DNA of 64,000 bases, from positions 80,413 to 144,412 of the forward strand of contig NXFV01002075.1 of the NCBI GenBank assembly GCA_002803225.1. Reading direction: 5' to 3'. Under the pieces are notes generated by a model. The model worked only from the letters and a program-made list of their open reading frames with translations, did not search any database and was not told the DNA's origin. Source of the stretch: Gamarada debralockiae (lineage: Eukaryota > Ascomycota > Leotiomycetes > Helotiales > Hyphodiscaceae). Positions 10,088-21,860 of the stretch are shown piece by piece. Every line of letters starts with the position of its first letter. Position 1 is the stretch's first letter. A program made the translations under genes and the position numbers.

Positions 10088-11323
10088 TCATAGAATCTCC
10101 TTCAACTTCCGCTTCTGCTCAGCAGTCAAGAAAGTCGGGAACTTTACGTTGTATGTAACGATGAAATTTCCTCGCTGCCCAGGCTTCTTGCTCAACGGCA
10201 TGCCGAGGTTGGGATAGCTGTCTGAGCTGCCAGGTTGGGTAGGACCGGCTTTTTCGATGTTGATTTGCTTGCCGTCGATGGTGGTGACAGTGCGTTTCCA
10301 GCCTGTGAGAGCTTCCTTCAAGTCTAGGTCCAGCTTGAGGATGATGTCATCTCCATCGCGGGTGAAGAGTGGATGTTTTTTCTATAGAGTCGTTAGTAAA
10401 ATTTCTTCGATTTTTGTAGGATGTTTTGGGGGTGGTGTGTGACTTACCTCCTCAACAACAAAATGCAAATCCTGCTGCCCACCCTCCTCCTGATCCCCAA
10501 CCCCCTTAAACTTAATCTTACTACCCTTCTTCAAGCCCGGCTTAATATCCATCTCCAACACCTTATCCTGCGTCGTCCTTTTCCCCGTAACCTCATCAAA
10601 CGCCTTCCGCTTAATCTTCATCTTCTTATGCGTCCCAGTAAACAGATCCTCCAGCGTCAACGGCAGCGGTCTCTCCACAGTCGTAACTTCCGGCGTCTGC
10701 GCCCTCGCTCTTGAAGCTGGCTCAGCACCTTCACTGAATCGTGCAGCCCGAGATCGCCCGCCGCCGGTACTCGATCTTGGCATCTGACTGAAGAAATCTT
10801 CGAAACCATCGGCACCTCCCGTACCGCCTTGTCCCCGCAGGAACTCGCTGAATATCGACTCCGGATTGCTGAAGCTGAATCCTCCTCCACCGCCCGGCAT
10901 GCCGGAACTCGTGCTGAAATGGAATCCGCCGCCGCCTCCACCCATATTACTAAAGTCAAAGCCACCAGGCATCCCTCCTGCTCCTGCTCCTCCCGCGTAT
11001 GGATTTCCGCCTTGTCCGGGTTCAGGAGGTGGTGGACCTCCATGAAGTATGAAGTCAAGCCCATATTGATCGTATATCTTTCGCTTCTCAGGATCGTTCA
11101 AGATCTCGTATGCTTGGGAGCCTTCTTTGAACTTCTCTTCTGCCTTCGGGTCTCCTTTGTTTTTGTCAGGATGCCATTTCAATGCGAACTTGCTGTGGGA
11201 TGTTAGTTTGTTATCTGTAGTGTGAGCGAGGGGGATTGCTTACCGGTATGCTTTCTTCAGCTCGTCTTGAGTGGCATTGGGTTGGATGCCGAGGGCATCG
11301 TAAAGTTTGGTTTCTGCTACCAT
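10088..11323 (-). CDS. SIS1: Class B DnaJ co-chaperone, Sis1/Psi1 type
   Basis: Hsp40 partner of cytosolic Hsp70, delivering clients and stimulating ATP hydrolysis. Exons 11244-11323, 10448-11192 and 10088-10381 encode 372 residues. The J domain occupies residues 1-70 with the HPD triad at 34-36 (KWHPDKN). A Gly/Phe-rich region with GGGGGF runs follows at about 74-165. Then come the two substrate-binding beta domains ([41 protein letters not shown]) and an N-to-C DnaJ ending in [17 protein letters not shown]. There is no CxxCxGxG zinc region, which separates it from class A. The start [13 protein letters not shown] is the expected J-domain opening. A heat-shock element sits about 510 bp upstream of the ATG (11831-11850), fitting Hsf1 control. 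Confidence 0.94.
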
Positions 11324-12305
11324 GATTGTGTTCGTGTCTCAATGTCGAAATTGAGGTGAGATTGACTGTCTTTGTATGACGGATGAAAGATGAACTGCAG
11401 AAGACTGCAGACACACCTTTAACCTCTCGTAAAATCCTCTTCCTATGCCCCTTGTAGATGCAGAAAATTCGGAAGAGGGTTTAGAAGGCTCTCGAAGGGA
11501 TGTGCGTTGTAGCTGCGCAAAGTAGTGATCCAGTCGTGAACAGCTGATCGTGTGATTGCTTGTCACTCAGATAAGTGGGACAGGCTCTGGTTCTGCCCTC
11601 GAGCGGAACAAACAGTGTCTTTGTCGTGCGTCCGTCAATTGGCCAATAACTCGACCGTTTTAAATCCAGTCTCAGAAGGTGAAGTTTTGACTCTTATTTT
11701 CCGTTGATTATCGTGCAGGACGTGTTTGCTTGCCACTTCTTTTGTAGATGTCCCTCCGTTTTCCAGCTGCATTGAAGGCGGTGTGAAGAGTGACGTTTTG
11801 GCGGGGTAAAATCAAGAATTGGCTACGACGGAACATTCGAGAACGTTCGATGGGAAAGGAGACAACGAATGTGGGCTTTTATGGGTGAAGGATTAATGAA
11901 AAGGATTTTTATTAACTCAGTGATAAGTTAATTAAACAAAGTATGATCTTTTGCGAGTTTTCTCGCAGAATAATACTGTAACTTGTTGATTAAATTCGCG
12001 GGTCCGGGCCATTGAGGTCGGAAACCTTGTGTCAAGGATTTCACGTGACGAACCCCCCCCCCCCCCCCTCTCTTTTTCAATTCAGGGAAAACTTCGCAGG
12101 TATCTCAGTCCCGCAGGCTGACAGTCAACGACATGGTACAAGGCAATTCTACACCCTCTGATCATGGCTCAGAATTAAGCGCTATTTTACAAGCACATAG
12201 CAGGAGAACACCATATATTACCAACGCATCGATTTCTGCCATCTGGGTATTCTGCCAATGCAATCCCTGTATAATCACACATTGTCCAAAGCATACTCCT
12301 GCTCA
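11324..12305. other. SIS1-type promoter region and downstream flank of pseudo-USP gene
   Basis: Besides the heat-shock element this 980 bp stretch holds a TCACGTGA palindrome at 12041-12048 and a run of 16 C at 12053-12068. No coding motifs are seen; the 79-codon frame at 12133-12372 is antisense to the neighbouring gene's end and not supported. Confidence 0.6.
11831..11850. promoter_or_regulatory. Heat-shock element (four alternating GAA/TTC pentamers)
   Basis: The sequence reads GAACA TTCGA GAACG TTCGA, that is, four uninterrupted inverted nGAAn units, the canonical high-affinity Hsf1 trimer site. A further GAA follows (GGGAAAGG). It lies 508-527 bp upstream of the Sis1-type ATG, and yeast SIS1 is a known Hsf1 target. 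Confidence 0.8.
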
Positions 12306-15217
12306 CTATGCCAATTCAACATGCTTAACTGCAGCACTTTCCTCCATCACATTCTCATCCTCCATAACTTGATCCAAATCCATGCTGTCAATCGTGCTCG
12401 CCGGCTCCCCGCCAGCCCTGCCAGAAAGTATAGACATACCACTACGTTCCTGCATCTCTTGTCCTGAGAACGGGGTATCATAATTACTGAGCATAGTCGG
12501 GTCGACCCCATGTATTACTTCGGGCTCGTCTCCACCTGGCGTTACAGTCCTCGATTCGTCCAGGCGATCTGCCAGATGCTGAGAAGCAGCACGAACATCT
12601 TCTAATTCAGAAGCACCGTCAGTCGATCTAAGTTCTCTTTCCATGATCTGAACGGAATTCTCGTAGCCCTTCGGACTAGTTCCCCCATTCCATCGGATAG
12701 ACTCTTCAGTAGTGTCGGGTTGGGCGTCCCATTTTCGTTTGCCGGGCGAAGTAACGTGGCTCTGTTGACTCTCAGTATCCTCTGCGGCGAGTTCGAATTG
12801 GAAAAGTTGGTTGTCGTTCTGAACGAATGTCTAAGCAAGTTAGTTAGTAGAGGCTAGAACCCGAAAAGAAAGGAAACAAACCTCGAGAGAGTGTGGCAAT
12901 GGTTTGGATTCAAATTGCATGGCTTTCTCGCTTGCATAGACCAGAATGATGTTCTTGCTTTCGGTCTTTGCAGCTTCAAGAACCTTTTCTTCAGTCATTT
13001 TCTACCAAGACTGTTAGCACCCATCGTAAGCCCTAATTTAGGTAGAACTTACCTCTACGGTCACAGGATTTGAGCCAGAAGAAGAGTAATCGATTCTCCA
13101 CCATTGATCACCGTTCGATGATGCTCCGTCGTTGTCAAGGCCCATGTCGATAAGATCTATCTCTGCCTTCCTACGAATATACATCGTGTTCTTGGTGGTA
13201 CTAACTCCACGAAGTGTGTACTTATGGGTAGGCGGTTCTGCAGGATCTGACGAAGCCTCTGTGTATAATTTAGAGAGCTGACGCAGGGTATCTCTCGCCT
13301 TTTCCTTTTGTGATTTCAACGCTGTGAAATCCGTTAGCAAAGGTTGAAGAATTCATGACGTAGATGAAAGGTACCCAGCAGCTTCTCATCGATGCTTGCC
13401 AGAATCCTGCCAAGCTCGGCGGAAAGCTTCGCTGCCTTTTCCGACGAGGCTTTAGATATCACTTCATCCTCAGAAATAAAACTTTGATCTGGATGGGCGT
13501 CGCCCTCATCCTTAACTTTATCGCGATCATGCTGGAGAGCAGCCTTAAGCAAGTTCTTGACCTTGACTATCTTACCGCGGGCGCAGACCTCGGTCAAACC
13601 GTCCTGCAACGCTGTGATCCGTCTTAGTTCATCATTAACCTCAGTTTTCTGTAACCTCATCTCTAGAGCAGCCTGCCTTCCTGATTTCAGATATCGATCC
13701 GGGTACCACACAGCTGGTATTTCGATGTTTTCGGCAGGCCCATTATCCTCATTAAGTCGGAAGGTAATGACATCGGCAATATGTTCCAAATACGCACAGT
13801 TCGCGATCTCAGTATCCGCCTGGGGCATGTTACCCCATAATGCTTCGTCAGCGATGTCGTAGAACGTCTCAAGCCCAGATGCCTTCGGTGGTAGAGGTAG
13901 ATCCAATATCACAAAGTCCGTAATCTCGTTCCGCTGTTCGCTATCGACGCCAACACTGAAAAGCTTGCTGACTTGGCCAGTCTCCCTGGTGTCGAATACC
14001 TTTTTCCAGGCCTTCATAACAACAGCCTCCAGATCCTGACTATTACCGAACTTCTGTAAATTATATCTCTGCATCTTCTTGACTGCTCGGACATTGGCTA
14101 GGGCATCGGCAGACCCATAGCTGCGGTCCGTCTTATCGAGAAACGCCATCAGACGTTGAATCTCATAGGTCAACTCTTGTCCTTCATCTGGTTCTAACCC
14201 AAGTATAACGGGAAGCTCAATAGCTTTGCCACTCCACCATTCGCTGTCAAAGCCGTAGTTCTGCAGGACATCAGATCGATTCATGAATACTTCGCGTAGC
14301 AGAGGTATCTCATGGTAGATGGTCAAGAGAGCACCGAGGCGGTTGTTGTCGACGCTCGGCTTGAGGAAAGCCGGTACATTGAGGTCTCGCTTTCGAGCGG
14401 CAGGTTCTGGGTCTAACAATATCTCTTGAGCAGAACTCTTTCCAACAGCGACCATAGCCCATTCTTTTTCCTCATATTGACTTCGAGTGGCAGGACCAAA
14501 GGCTACCCTATCAGTGCTCGTAACTCCGCTCTCTTGTGGTGCAAGGCCGGCAGACACTCTAGACTCCTCGATCGCTCTTTGTAGCTCTGTATCATCATCG
14601 CGGGTCACAGATGTGCGCGGATCAGCTACATAACAGGTCAGCCTTTGTAAAATACGATCGTATTAAATAACTACCATTGGCATGCTCCATGGTCAAGTCT
14701 ATAACACCGGTCATTGGAGACCGGTTGTTCGTTGTCCTAGATGGAGGTCTCGCTTGCGGTTCGCGAACTTCGTAGGGTCCTGGATCGTCGGCGGCGTGTA
14801 TGTTGAAACCTATTCCAAAAATGGATTAGCAATGTATATGAATGTACTGAGCTATCATAAGCGCGAAAGGAAAGGGTATGTACTTGGAGCGCTGTTCGGC
14901 ATGTATTCGCCATCTCGGTCGCTGCTGAATTGCCCATCAACCCATCGATACTAAGACGCGATTAGGATACTGATGAATCTGCCTCTCGGGATGGGAGCTA
15001 TGAGCACACCTTATTGCTAGGGTCTCCGGGGTCTTCGTAGTATTCGTTGATCGCATACTCGACGTTGTTATTGTTGCCCTGCTCAAGTCAGCTTCTGCTT
15101 TACATTCATTCATTGCTGCAATACCTTGATTCTGGCAATAACTTCTTGGCGAGCGATGCCCGGGACGAATGTCATGAAATTCTTGATTTCTTCCTCTGAT
15201 GGTTGGTAGCCTGCCAT
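12306..15217 (-). CDS. UBA-SIM-UIM protein with a USP25/28-like but catalytically degenerate domain
   Basis: Eight exons: 15125-15217, 15010-15078, 14884-14950, 14675-14809, 13375-14625, 13053-13321, 12882-13001 and 12306-12830, giving 842 residues with every junction in phase. Residues 1-50 form a UBA-like domain (EEIKNFMTFVPGIARQEVIARIK). VIDLT at 112-116 is a SUMO-interacting motif, and DDDTELQRAIEESR at ~131-144 is a ubiquitin-interacting motif. This order matches human USP25/USP28. The region FLKPSVDNNRLGALL (208-222) aligns with the USP Cys box, but the catalytic Cys position is Asn216. Later blocks resemble USP25/28, including PAVWYPDRYLKSGR and the following coiled coil. The His-box region (KYTLRGVSTTKNTMYI) has no histidine. 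I infer a ubiquitin/SUMO-binding pseudo-deubiquitinase. The C-terminal ~170 residues are low complexity. Confidence 0.82.
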
Positions 15218-15994
15218 TGTCGCAAGTATTCATGGGGGACAAGGCCTGGCTGCCGCAAGGTTCACGAGCTCGCAACAAGTTGCTGAGGTCATAAAGTGGT
15301 GCTGCTGAACTTGAAACTGGGAAGGTTCATGAGGAGTTGCTGAAAAGGTAAATATCTTAAATCGCCAAAAGGCCGTGAGGCTTGAAGTTGCGAGATGTTG
15401 TAGTTGGGGAGCTCTTTGGCGCAGGGAAAAGAGCTCAAGACGGGCCGCGAATTGCAAGGATTGCGCTTGCGCTTCGTCACCTCGTTTCTTGCACGTGCTT
15501 TTTGATAGAGATTGGATGAATTTAGGAATTGCTCTCAAGTACGTCTATATAATAAAATTTCCTAAGCGTTACACAGAGTTATGAGTTCATTTTCATAAAG
15601 AAGTTTCGCGAAGTATTTGTTTGAATTTCCGAATTTATGACGCCTTTCCTTCCGCCCTTAATTAGCATCCCTAACTCAGAATTGCAAGTCCAAGCCGCAT
15701 GTACTCCAGATCTAGACGTAAGTCGGCAGCAGGATACGCCCCAGATGAATGCAACGCCTGCCTTCCAGTACGCCGCATTAAAAAAAAAGATTAAACAAAC
15801 CCCTTCCCCCCTCCTCCCTCTCCCCCGAGCGGCCATCGCTATGCTATGCAGTATGAACATTAAAGAACCGAAATGTGTTATCGGAGTTGCCAGAGGTGAT
15901 CCTGGTCTGATCTCATAAAATAACTCTAGTCCCAAGGACCTGAGTCGTTGACTGGCCAACGCAGGAAGACTTGCGGACACCATCCATAGCCATC
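15218..15994. other. Intergenic between pseudo-USP start and Cdc34-type gene end
   Basis: It contains the pseudo-USP promoter and the E2 gene 3' flank. Open frames here (minus 15579-15998, minus 15230-15538) lack family motifs. Confidence 0.5.
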
Positions 15995-16687
15995 TCACTC
16001 CTCCATCTCCTCCTCTCCCTCCTCACTCTCCTGCTCATCTCCATCCTCATCCTCATCCATGTCCTCTCCAGAAGAATCGCTTGCACCAAAGTCATCCTCG
16101 GCGTCGGAATCGACCCAGAAGGCGTCGTTATCGTCGATCTTGGCAGGGGGAGCAGTTTCGAGGGTGGTGGGGACGATGTAGCCTTCCGGAATATCCTTCT
16201 TAGACGCCTCAACTGCCGCCTTAGCCTTCTCATTATATTGAGCTCGGTCATCACGGTACATGACGCCAGCATCGACGTTGGCAGGGGAGGAGATCTCGGG
16301 ATCGTCGAGGAGAAGGAGGACAGAGCGGAGAACGGACTCAACACCTTGCAATGGGGACCAGCGTTCACTAGCCAACTCTCCAGATTGCTCATCCTCACCA
16401 GGTGCGTGCAAGATCGAAATACACAGCTTGCCGTCGGTGTAAATGTTGGGGTGGTAGATGGGTCGAAGGAACTTGAAGGTGGGAGGAGCGAAAGGGTATG
16501 TGTTGGTGAATGTCATTTCGGCCTTGAAGTAGCCACCGTCGAACGCACTCTCGGGGTTGATGACCATCAACCCAATATTCCACTTGAACAGACCTCCATC
16601 CTCAACCTCGATGTTAACCCACTTCTCCTTCTCCAGAGCCTTGAGCTCGCTCATCAAGCGTTGTTTCGCAGTTGCGGCGGTAGACAT
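15995..16687 (-). CDS. CDC34: Ubiquitin-conjugating enzyme E2, Cdc34/Ubc3 type
   Basis: E2 that passes ubiquitin to substrates of SCF cullin-RING ligases, controlling G1/S progression in yeast. Single exon, 230 residues. The UBC fold covers about residues 5-165. The HPN triad is at 79-81 and the active-site Cys is Cys89 in GKLCISIL. It is followed by the extra acidic loop HAPGEDEQSGELASERW (94-110), diagnostic of the Cdc34/Ubc7 group. The tail from about residue 190 is almost wholly Asp/Glu/Ser, like the acidic tail of Cdc34 used for cullin contact. The start MSTAATAKQRLMSELK is the only sensible one. It lies beside a ubiquitin-binding pseudo-USP gene read in the same direction. The extra loop plus tail separate it from Ubc7. 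Confidence 0.92.
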   Translation of the reverse strand: MSTAATAKQRLMSELKALEKEKWVNIEVEDGGLFKWNIGLMVINPESAFDGGYFKAEMTFTNTYPFAPPTFKFLRPIYHPNIYTDGKLCISILHAPGEDEQSGELASERWSPLQGVESVLRSVLLLLDDPEISSPANVDAGVMYRDDRAQYNEKAKAAVEASKKDIPEGYIVPTTLETAPPAKIDDNDAFWVDSDAEDDFGASDSSGEDMDEDEDGDEQESEEGEEEMEE

Positions 16688-17823
16688 GATTGCGGTCGTG
16701 TGTGGTTCGTAGTAGAGCTTGGTAGTGACGGAGAAGACTGAAATGAAAAGTAGACTGGTCGTGGAAGCCGATCTGGTAGTTTATTCGTGTCAAAGATCAA
16801 GTTCGAGGGAAATGACTCGCGTGATGAGACTCGCCCCGGAAGTGAGATCCAAGAAATTGGAAGAAGTTGTAGAAGATTGTAGAAAGGGTAGATGTCTCGT
16901 CGGGATTGTTCAATGAAGGTTTGATATGTATATTTGGGATATGGAAAGAAAGACGTGGCAGTGGGGAAGGTGGGAGAAGGCAATTATCGATTGTGATTAT
17001 GAAGGCTCACATAGATTCACGGCGAAGGCGTCAAGAGCCGACACTCGGAAGGGGTATATAAGTGGCCGCTAGCGCCCGCTTATGAAAATAACTTCGTCAG
17101 GGGGTTTGAAATAGGCTTTATGCGAAACGATAAAAAGCAGATAAGAGATGCTTCTTTTAGGAAATTCTTGACCTCGCTCTCCAAGCCTAGCAGGAAAATC
17201 TTTGAAAATTGGATTTTTGCAAAACTTGAAATATTGGTAAGATTGTTACTGTAATTGAAATAGGAACCATGTAACATGAAATATGAATCACCGAATCCTC
17301 CCTCAAGGGCGATTTTAGGCTGCTGCAACGTGGTTCACGCTAACTTTAGCGCTGTCACCCTTTGGACTCCCTTCAAACCTCACTTCTGTGCATTTGTTGG
17401 CTCCAGTGTGTTCAAAATAATGTAAAACAATAATATGAATGGAAAACCAGAAATCTTCATTCAGCCCTCTCAGTGACTAGAAGCGAGAGGGACTTAGTTG
17501 GTCCAGTTCGCATGGCTAGCTTTATAGAAGTTCAAAGACGACAAAGGAAGATTATAGTTGTAGGGAAATGAGAGTTTACTTTTTCCAGTCAACGAAGTAG
17601 CGGCGTGAGAAATCTCAAGTTTATTCAGGCGTTTTGTTTTCAAGATTCACGAACACAGCAACCTTTTGTCGCCCGTCCGCCATTGCCACATTCCGAATCA
17701 GGAAGGTCCAAGAATCCCATTTATGGACCCCTCAAATCACAAATATTCTTTTCTGCTTTCCTCCACTTATTTCCACTCGTCTCTTCGATTTACCTGCTCA
17801 TTCGCCTCTGAATCACATCCAAA
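16688..17823. other. Divergent intergenic region, E2 / S33 hydrolase
   Basis: About 1.1 kb with promoters for both flanking genes. A polypyrimidine-rich leader precedes the hydrolase ATG. The 82-codon minus frame at 17080-17328 has no supported identity. Confidence 0.5.
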
Positions 17824-18796
17824 ATGGCAATCCCAACCCTCGAAGGCGAAGTCGACTTTAACCCCCCAGGAGCCGGGAAGCCCTGCAAAACATGGTATAC
17901 CATCTTCGGGACCCTCAACTCAGGCGTACGACCCCTCGTCTGTCTTCACGGCGGCCCAGGCGTACCCCACGACTACCTCCTCCCCATCAAAGACCTCTGG
18001 ACCACCCATGGAACCCCAGTAATCATGTACGACCAACTCGGGTGCGGGAACTCCACGCACCTCCGAGAAAAAATGGGCCACGGCGACTTCTGGACAGTCT
18101 CCCTCTTCCTCTCCGAACTCGACAACCTGCTCTCCCACCTCGGCATCCAAGACGACTATGATCTCCTAGGACAAAGCTGGGGCGGCATGCTAGCTGCCTG
18201 TCATGCCATCCGTCAACCCAAAGGTCTCCACAAACTCGTGATCGCGGATTCGCCTGCTAGCATGGAGTTATGGGTTCAGGCTGCTGATAAGTTGAGAGCT
18301 GAGCTGCCGAAAGATGTTCAGGGGACGTTGTTGAAGCATGAGAAAGAGGGCACGACGGAGAGTAAGGAGTATGAGGATGCAATGGAGGTGTATTATGATC
18401 GACATGTTTGTAGGACTAAGCCTAAGCCGAAGGAGTTTGTCAAGGTGGAGGAGCTGTTGAAAGAGGATAATACTGTGTTTATGACTATGTGAGTGAAAAT
18501 TGTATTTGAAGTGGAGGATGGGGAGAGCTGATAACTGCAGGAATGGACCAAGCGAGTTCTTCATCACGGGAACATTGAAGACTTGGTCGATTGTGGATGA
18601 GGTTCACAAGATCATTGCACCGACGCTGTTGATCAATGGAAAGTATGATGAGGCTCAGGACTCTGTTATGGAGCCGTTCCATAAATCTATTGCGAACGTG
18701 AAGTGGGAGCACTTCTCTGAGTCCAGTCACTTGCCTCAACTTGAGGAGCCGGAGAAATTCTTGGAGGTCGTGGGCAGATATTTGAAGGCAGAATAG
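17824..18796 (+). CDS. Alpha/beta hydrolase, proline iminopeptidase-like (peptidase S33)
   Basis: Exons 17824-18488 and 18541-18796 encode 306 residues. The HGGPG oxyanion motif is at 42-46 and the nucleophile elbow GQSWGG places the catalytic Ser at 118; DQLGCGNS is the typical S33 loop between them. Near the C-terminus, INGKYDEAQD supplies the acid and SSHLPQLEEPEKFL the catalytic His. The 52-base intron splits ATG codons cleanly (VFMTM joined to NGPSEFF). The family removes N-terminal proline or hydrolyses related amides and esters; the true substrate cannot be read from sequence. No signal peptide is present, so it is probably cytosolic. The first ATG is supported by the usual short lead-in before the core. 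Confidence 0.88.
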
Positions 18797-19157
18797 TCAT
18801 ATTGGCGCCAAGGAATGTAGAGGTTCGTTCTACGAGAAAGGACCAGATACTTTCTGATCACAAAAGAGAGGCTTGGTCGCCGGAAGGAAAAGGAAGTGTT
18901 TCAAAAATACTTTCATTCTGCGAGTGGATATCTATAATCCGTACTCCATGTAATCCGAGAATCAAATCTCAAGAATGTTTCAAAGCCTCCAAACTCCCTC
19001 GCTGCAACTCAGACAAACACAATGCCGTAAATGGTATCACTGCAAAGTACAGACCATACGCTATGCTACCGTGAACACCAAAATCTGCAAATGTCCGCCT
19101 GAAACCAGGCAACAATAGCAAAAGCAAAGCCAGACTCCATGCAACCTCTAAAAATGC
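18797..19157. other. Intergenic between convergent hydrolase and Cut12-like genes
   Basis: About 360 bp of 3' flanks; nothing else seen. Confidence 0.5.
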
Positions 19158-21497
19158 TCAATCCCGAATGTTTTCCTTCTCAGCACTCATTGCTTGAGCT
19201 CTCTTCTTTTCCGCGTTTTTCTGTTCCAATCTCGCCTTGGCAGCTGCAGCTCTCTCAGGAGGAAGAGTAGTTCGGGTTCTCGAACCCTCCAAACTCGAAA
19301 GTCTGCTTGAAGCAACGTTGGTAAGGGTGGTTATCGATCGTTGTCGCGCGAGTTCTCCAAAAGTTCGAGATCGCATCATAGCTCGCTTCGGTGGGCTGGA
19401 TGGGATGACAAACATCGAAGGTCGCGGACTCGCCTGACAATTCTTTTCATGGATCGTCCGCCCAGTAGCTTGTGACAAGATTGATGGTTCTGGTGATGGC
19501 AAGTCCATATCTGGAGCCTCCAATGACAAACTTGAGAACCGATTGACGAGTGGGGTGAATTGCGCAGACGAGAACACCTGTGAAGGCAATCTCTCAGTAA
19601 CGGCACCGTTGGTGATCTCCGATAGAGCTGAATGTGATGATCGAGGCCTTGGGGATCCAGCGGGTGTTTCGGAGCGTGGATTACTCGTATCGGCCAGAGT
19701 CTTTAATGGTCGAGCGATTGATTGACTCAACACAGGAATTTGGCTATCACGAGGGTGGGAGTTCTCATTATTGGTCGTGGCCGTTCTCGTTGGCTGGTTA
19801 GGCTGCACGACATCAGCTTTCGTTGGGAGTATGACCGCTTGTATGTCCTCTGACTGGGTGTTGATGAGCCGCTGAATTTGTCTCTGGTAGTCCGCAACGA
19901 TCTGTCTATGCTCGGTAGTCTTCTTCTGGAGAGCCTGCTGGAGGTCTTTTGCAGTTGACTCTGCGTCTTTCATCAACGCGAGCTCCTTCTTCAACTCTAC
20001 GACTTGATCGTGACGCTTCTTCAAAAGGTGTTCAGCATCACGACGCTGTGACTTGGCCAACTCCTTGAGAGAATCATAGTCCTTCTGGAGGGACTGCAAA
20101 GCATCATCTTTCTTTCGAAGTCGCTCCTGGGAGATCTGCCGAAGCTTCTCCGATTTCTCGATCTCCTTCTCGAGACGCAAGTCTGCATGGAGCAGGTCCT
20201 GGGTCAATTTGGTATTCTCCTCCTGGAGCTTCTTAGAAGCTTCTTCTGAAGTGGACAGATTTTTCTTCATGTCGCGTAATTCATCACGAAGCGCTGCCAT
20301 TTCCTTGAGTTGCTCTCTGGCTTTCTTGAGTTCCCGATGAGTGTCAAGCAGGGTTTGCTCTGTTCGTGGTGATGTGGAGCGCTTTCCATCACTTGCTGCA
20401 GCCGTCTGACCCTTGTTGCCCTCCAAGGCTGCTCGAAACTCCTCCACCTGGACTCGATACTGTACTGCCAACGCAGTCTGCCGTGCCAGCTCTTTAATCA
20501 GCTCAGGCGAAGCATCTTCCTGACCCTCCAATCCGACGGTCGCAATCTCCGCAGATAACTTGGATATCTTATCTTCCATACTAACGACCCGTCTTTGTTC
20601 TTGCTTCAGCTTCTCAGCAAGATCAAGAGCCTCAGCGTCTTTCTTCTTAGCATACGACTTTGCGAGATTCTTGTACTTCGTAAGCTTCTTCATCTCAGCC
20701 TGCGCCTCTTCATGGTATTGTTCGAATTCAGACTTCCAGTATTTTCCTGACTGAGAGTGGGGTTCGTTCAAATCAATCGTCATATCGCCATCGAATGCTT
20801 CTCCTGTCATCAATTCCTGCATCAAGTCCTGATTACTCTTGCGTAACTTGCTCGTCCGTTCCGATCGTGCTTTGGCCTGTTCTTTATCATTATCCTTAGT
20901 TTCCAGGTCCAACAGCGGCTGCGACCCAGAACTACCGCGACTTCTCTCTGAGCCATGACGGCCGGTTTTTCCTTCTCGAGCATTTTCCAAGGCTCTGGTT
21001 AGGCGAGTAGATTTTGACGTTGGATCTGACTTGTTTTCGCTAGAACTGTGAAGGTTTCCAGCTGTGTCTTTCGTTGTTCCGGTTTTTGCTGCAACCTTGT
21101 CATTCGCGTTCTTCTCCGCCTTGTCAACCACTTCATGGCCAAATGAAACCGTCTTGCGTCGCGACGTTGCAGTACCTGGCGTTAACAGGATACCTGGTGG
21201 CTTGGTTGGAGATACACTACGGGATGGCAAGCTCTTCCCATCCTTCCCAGCCATGGCTTCTTCATGTCTCTCTTGTTGCTTCTCTACTTCGTGAATGGTC
21301 TCATCGTCTGGTGGTGCAGGCGTGCCAAAAATCGCACTCTTCAAAGCTCGAGCTGCAAACACCGGCGCAGGTGTTTCCGGTGGCTCTATCTCGGTGTTCT
21401 CATCTAAAAATCCGTCAGTTTAGCGAATTTGGAAACATTGTCCTTGACTACCTTCGCGATTCCCTTCTGCAGGGCGTGTCATCCACCAATTGAACAT
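19158..21497 (-). CDS. Spindle pole body-associated protein, Cut12-like
   Basis: Exons 21452-21497 and 19158-21403 encode 763 residues. The product opens MFNWWMTRP, then has EPPETPAPVFAARALKSAIF and RRKTVSFGHE, followed by the block EFEQYHEEAQAEMKKLTKY (~230-250), which I associate with fungal Cut12 proteins. A long heptad-rich coiled coil runs from roughly residue 230 to 500, then a Ser/Pro/Thr-rich tail with many S/T-P sites, ending in a basic Ala/Lys/Glu helix. In fission yeast Cut12 acts at the spindle pole body with Plo1 in mitotic entry; this role is assigned by homology. The first exon is just 46 bases and is accepted because it restores the conserved N-terminus. It is divergent from ORC2. 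Confidence 0.78.
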
Positions 21498-21860
21498 TTT
21501 ACGCGACCTGAGCTCTAAAATGCTATATATGAAGAATGTTCGCCATCAATTTTCTTGTATTCTGGTGGTTTCGGTGAATTTGGGTGCAGCAATGAGCTCG
21601 AATCACGTTGACATTGGAGGGTCTCGAGTATTTTGTTTACTTCGCATGAGGGAATCGCGAATCTCTGTTTACCAAAAAAGGCAATCCCGCTTTTAGGGCC
21701 GGATCAGGAATAACTATTGGCCGTAATTCCCAGCTTCAACGCGCAAGGGGGCAGAAGCGCGTTAGTTATTTTAGTAGTGGCTAAATCTTCCCTTTGAGGT
21801 GAGTGACTAAAGATATCCTTTTAAGATTTGCAAAATAAAAGAAGCCCAGTTTGTTTCACA
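21498..21860. promoter_or_regulatory. Divergent promoter, Cut12-like / ORC2, with MCB-type cores
   Basis: This 363 bp gap holds both promoters. ACGCG cores occur at 21501-21505 and 21739-21743, and CGCGT at 21758-21762. These are the core of the MluI cell-cycle box bound by MBF at G1/S. Both genes act in the cell cycle, so co-regulation is plausible but not shown. Confidence 0.5.
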
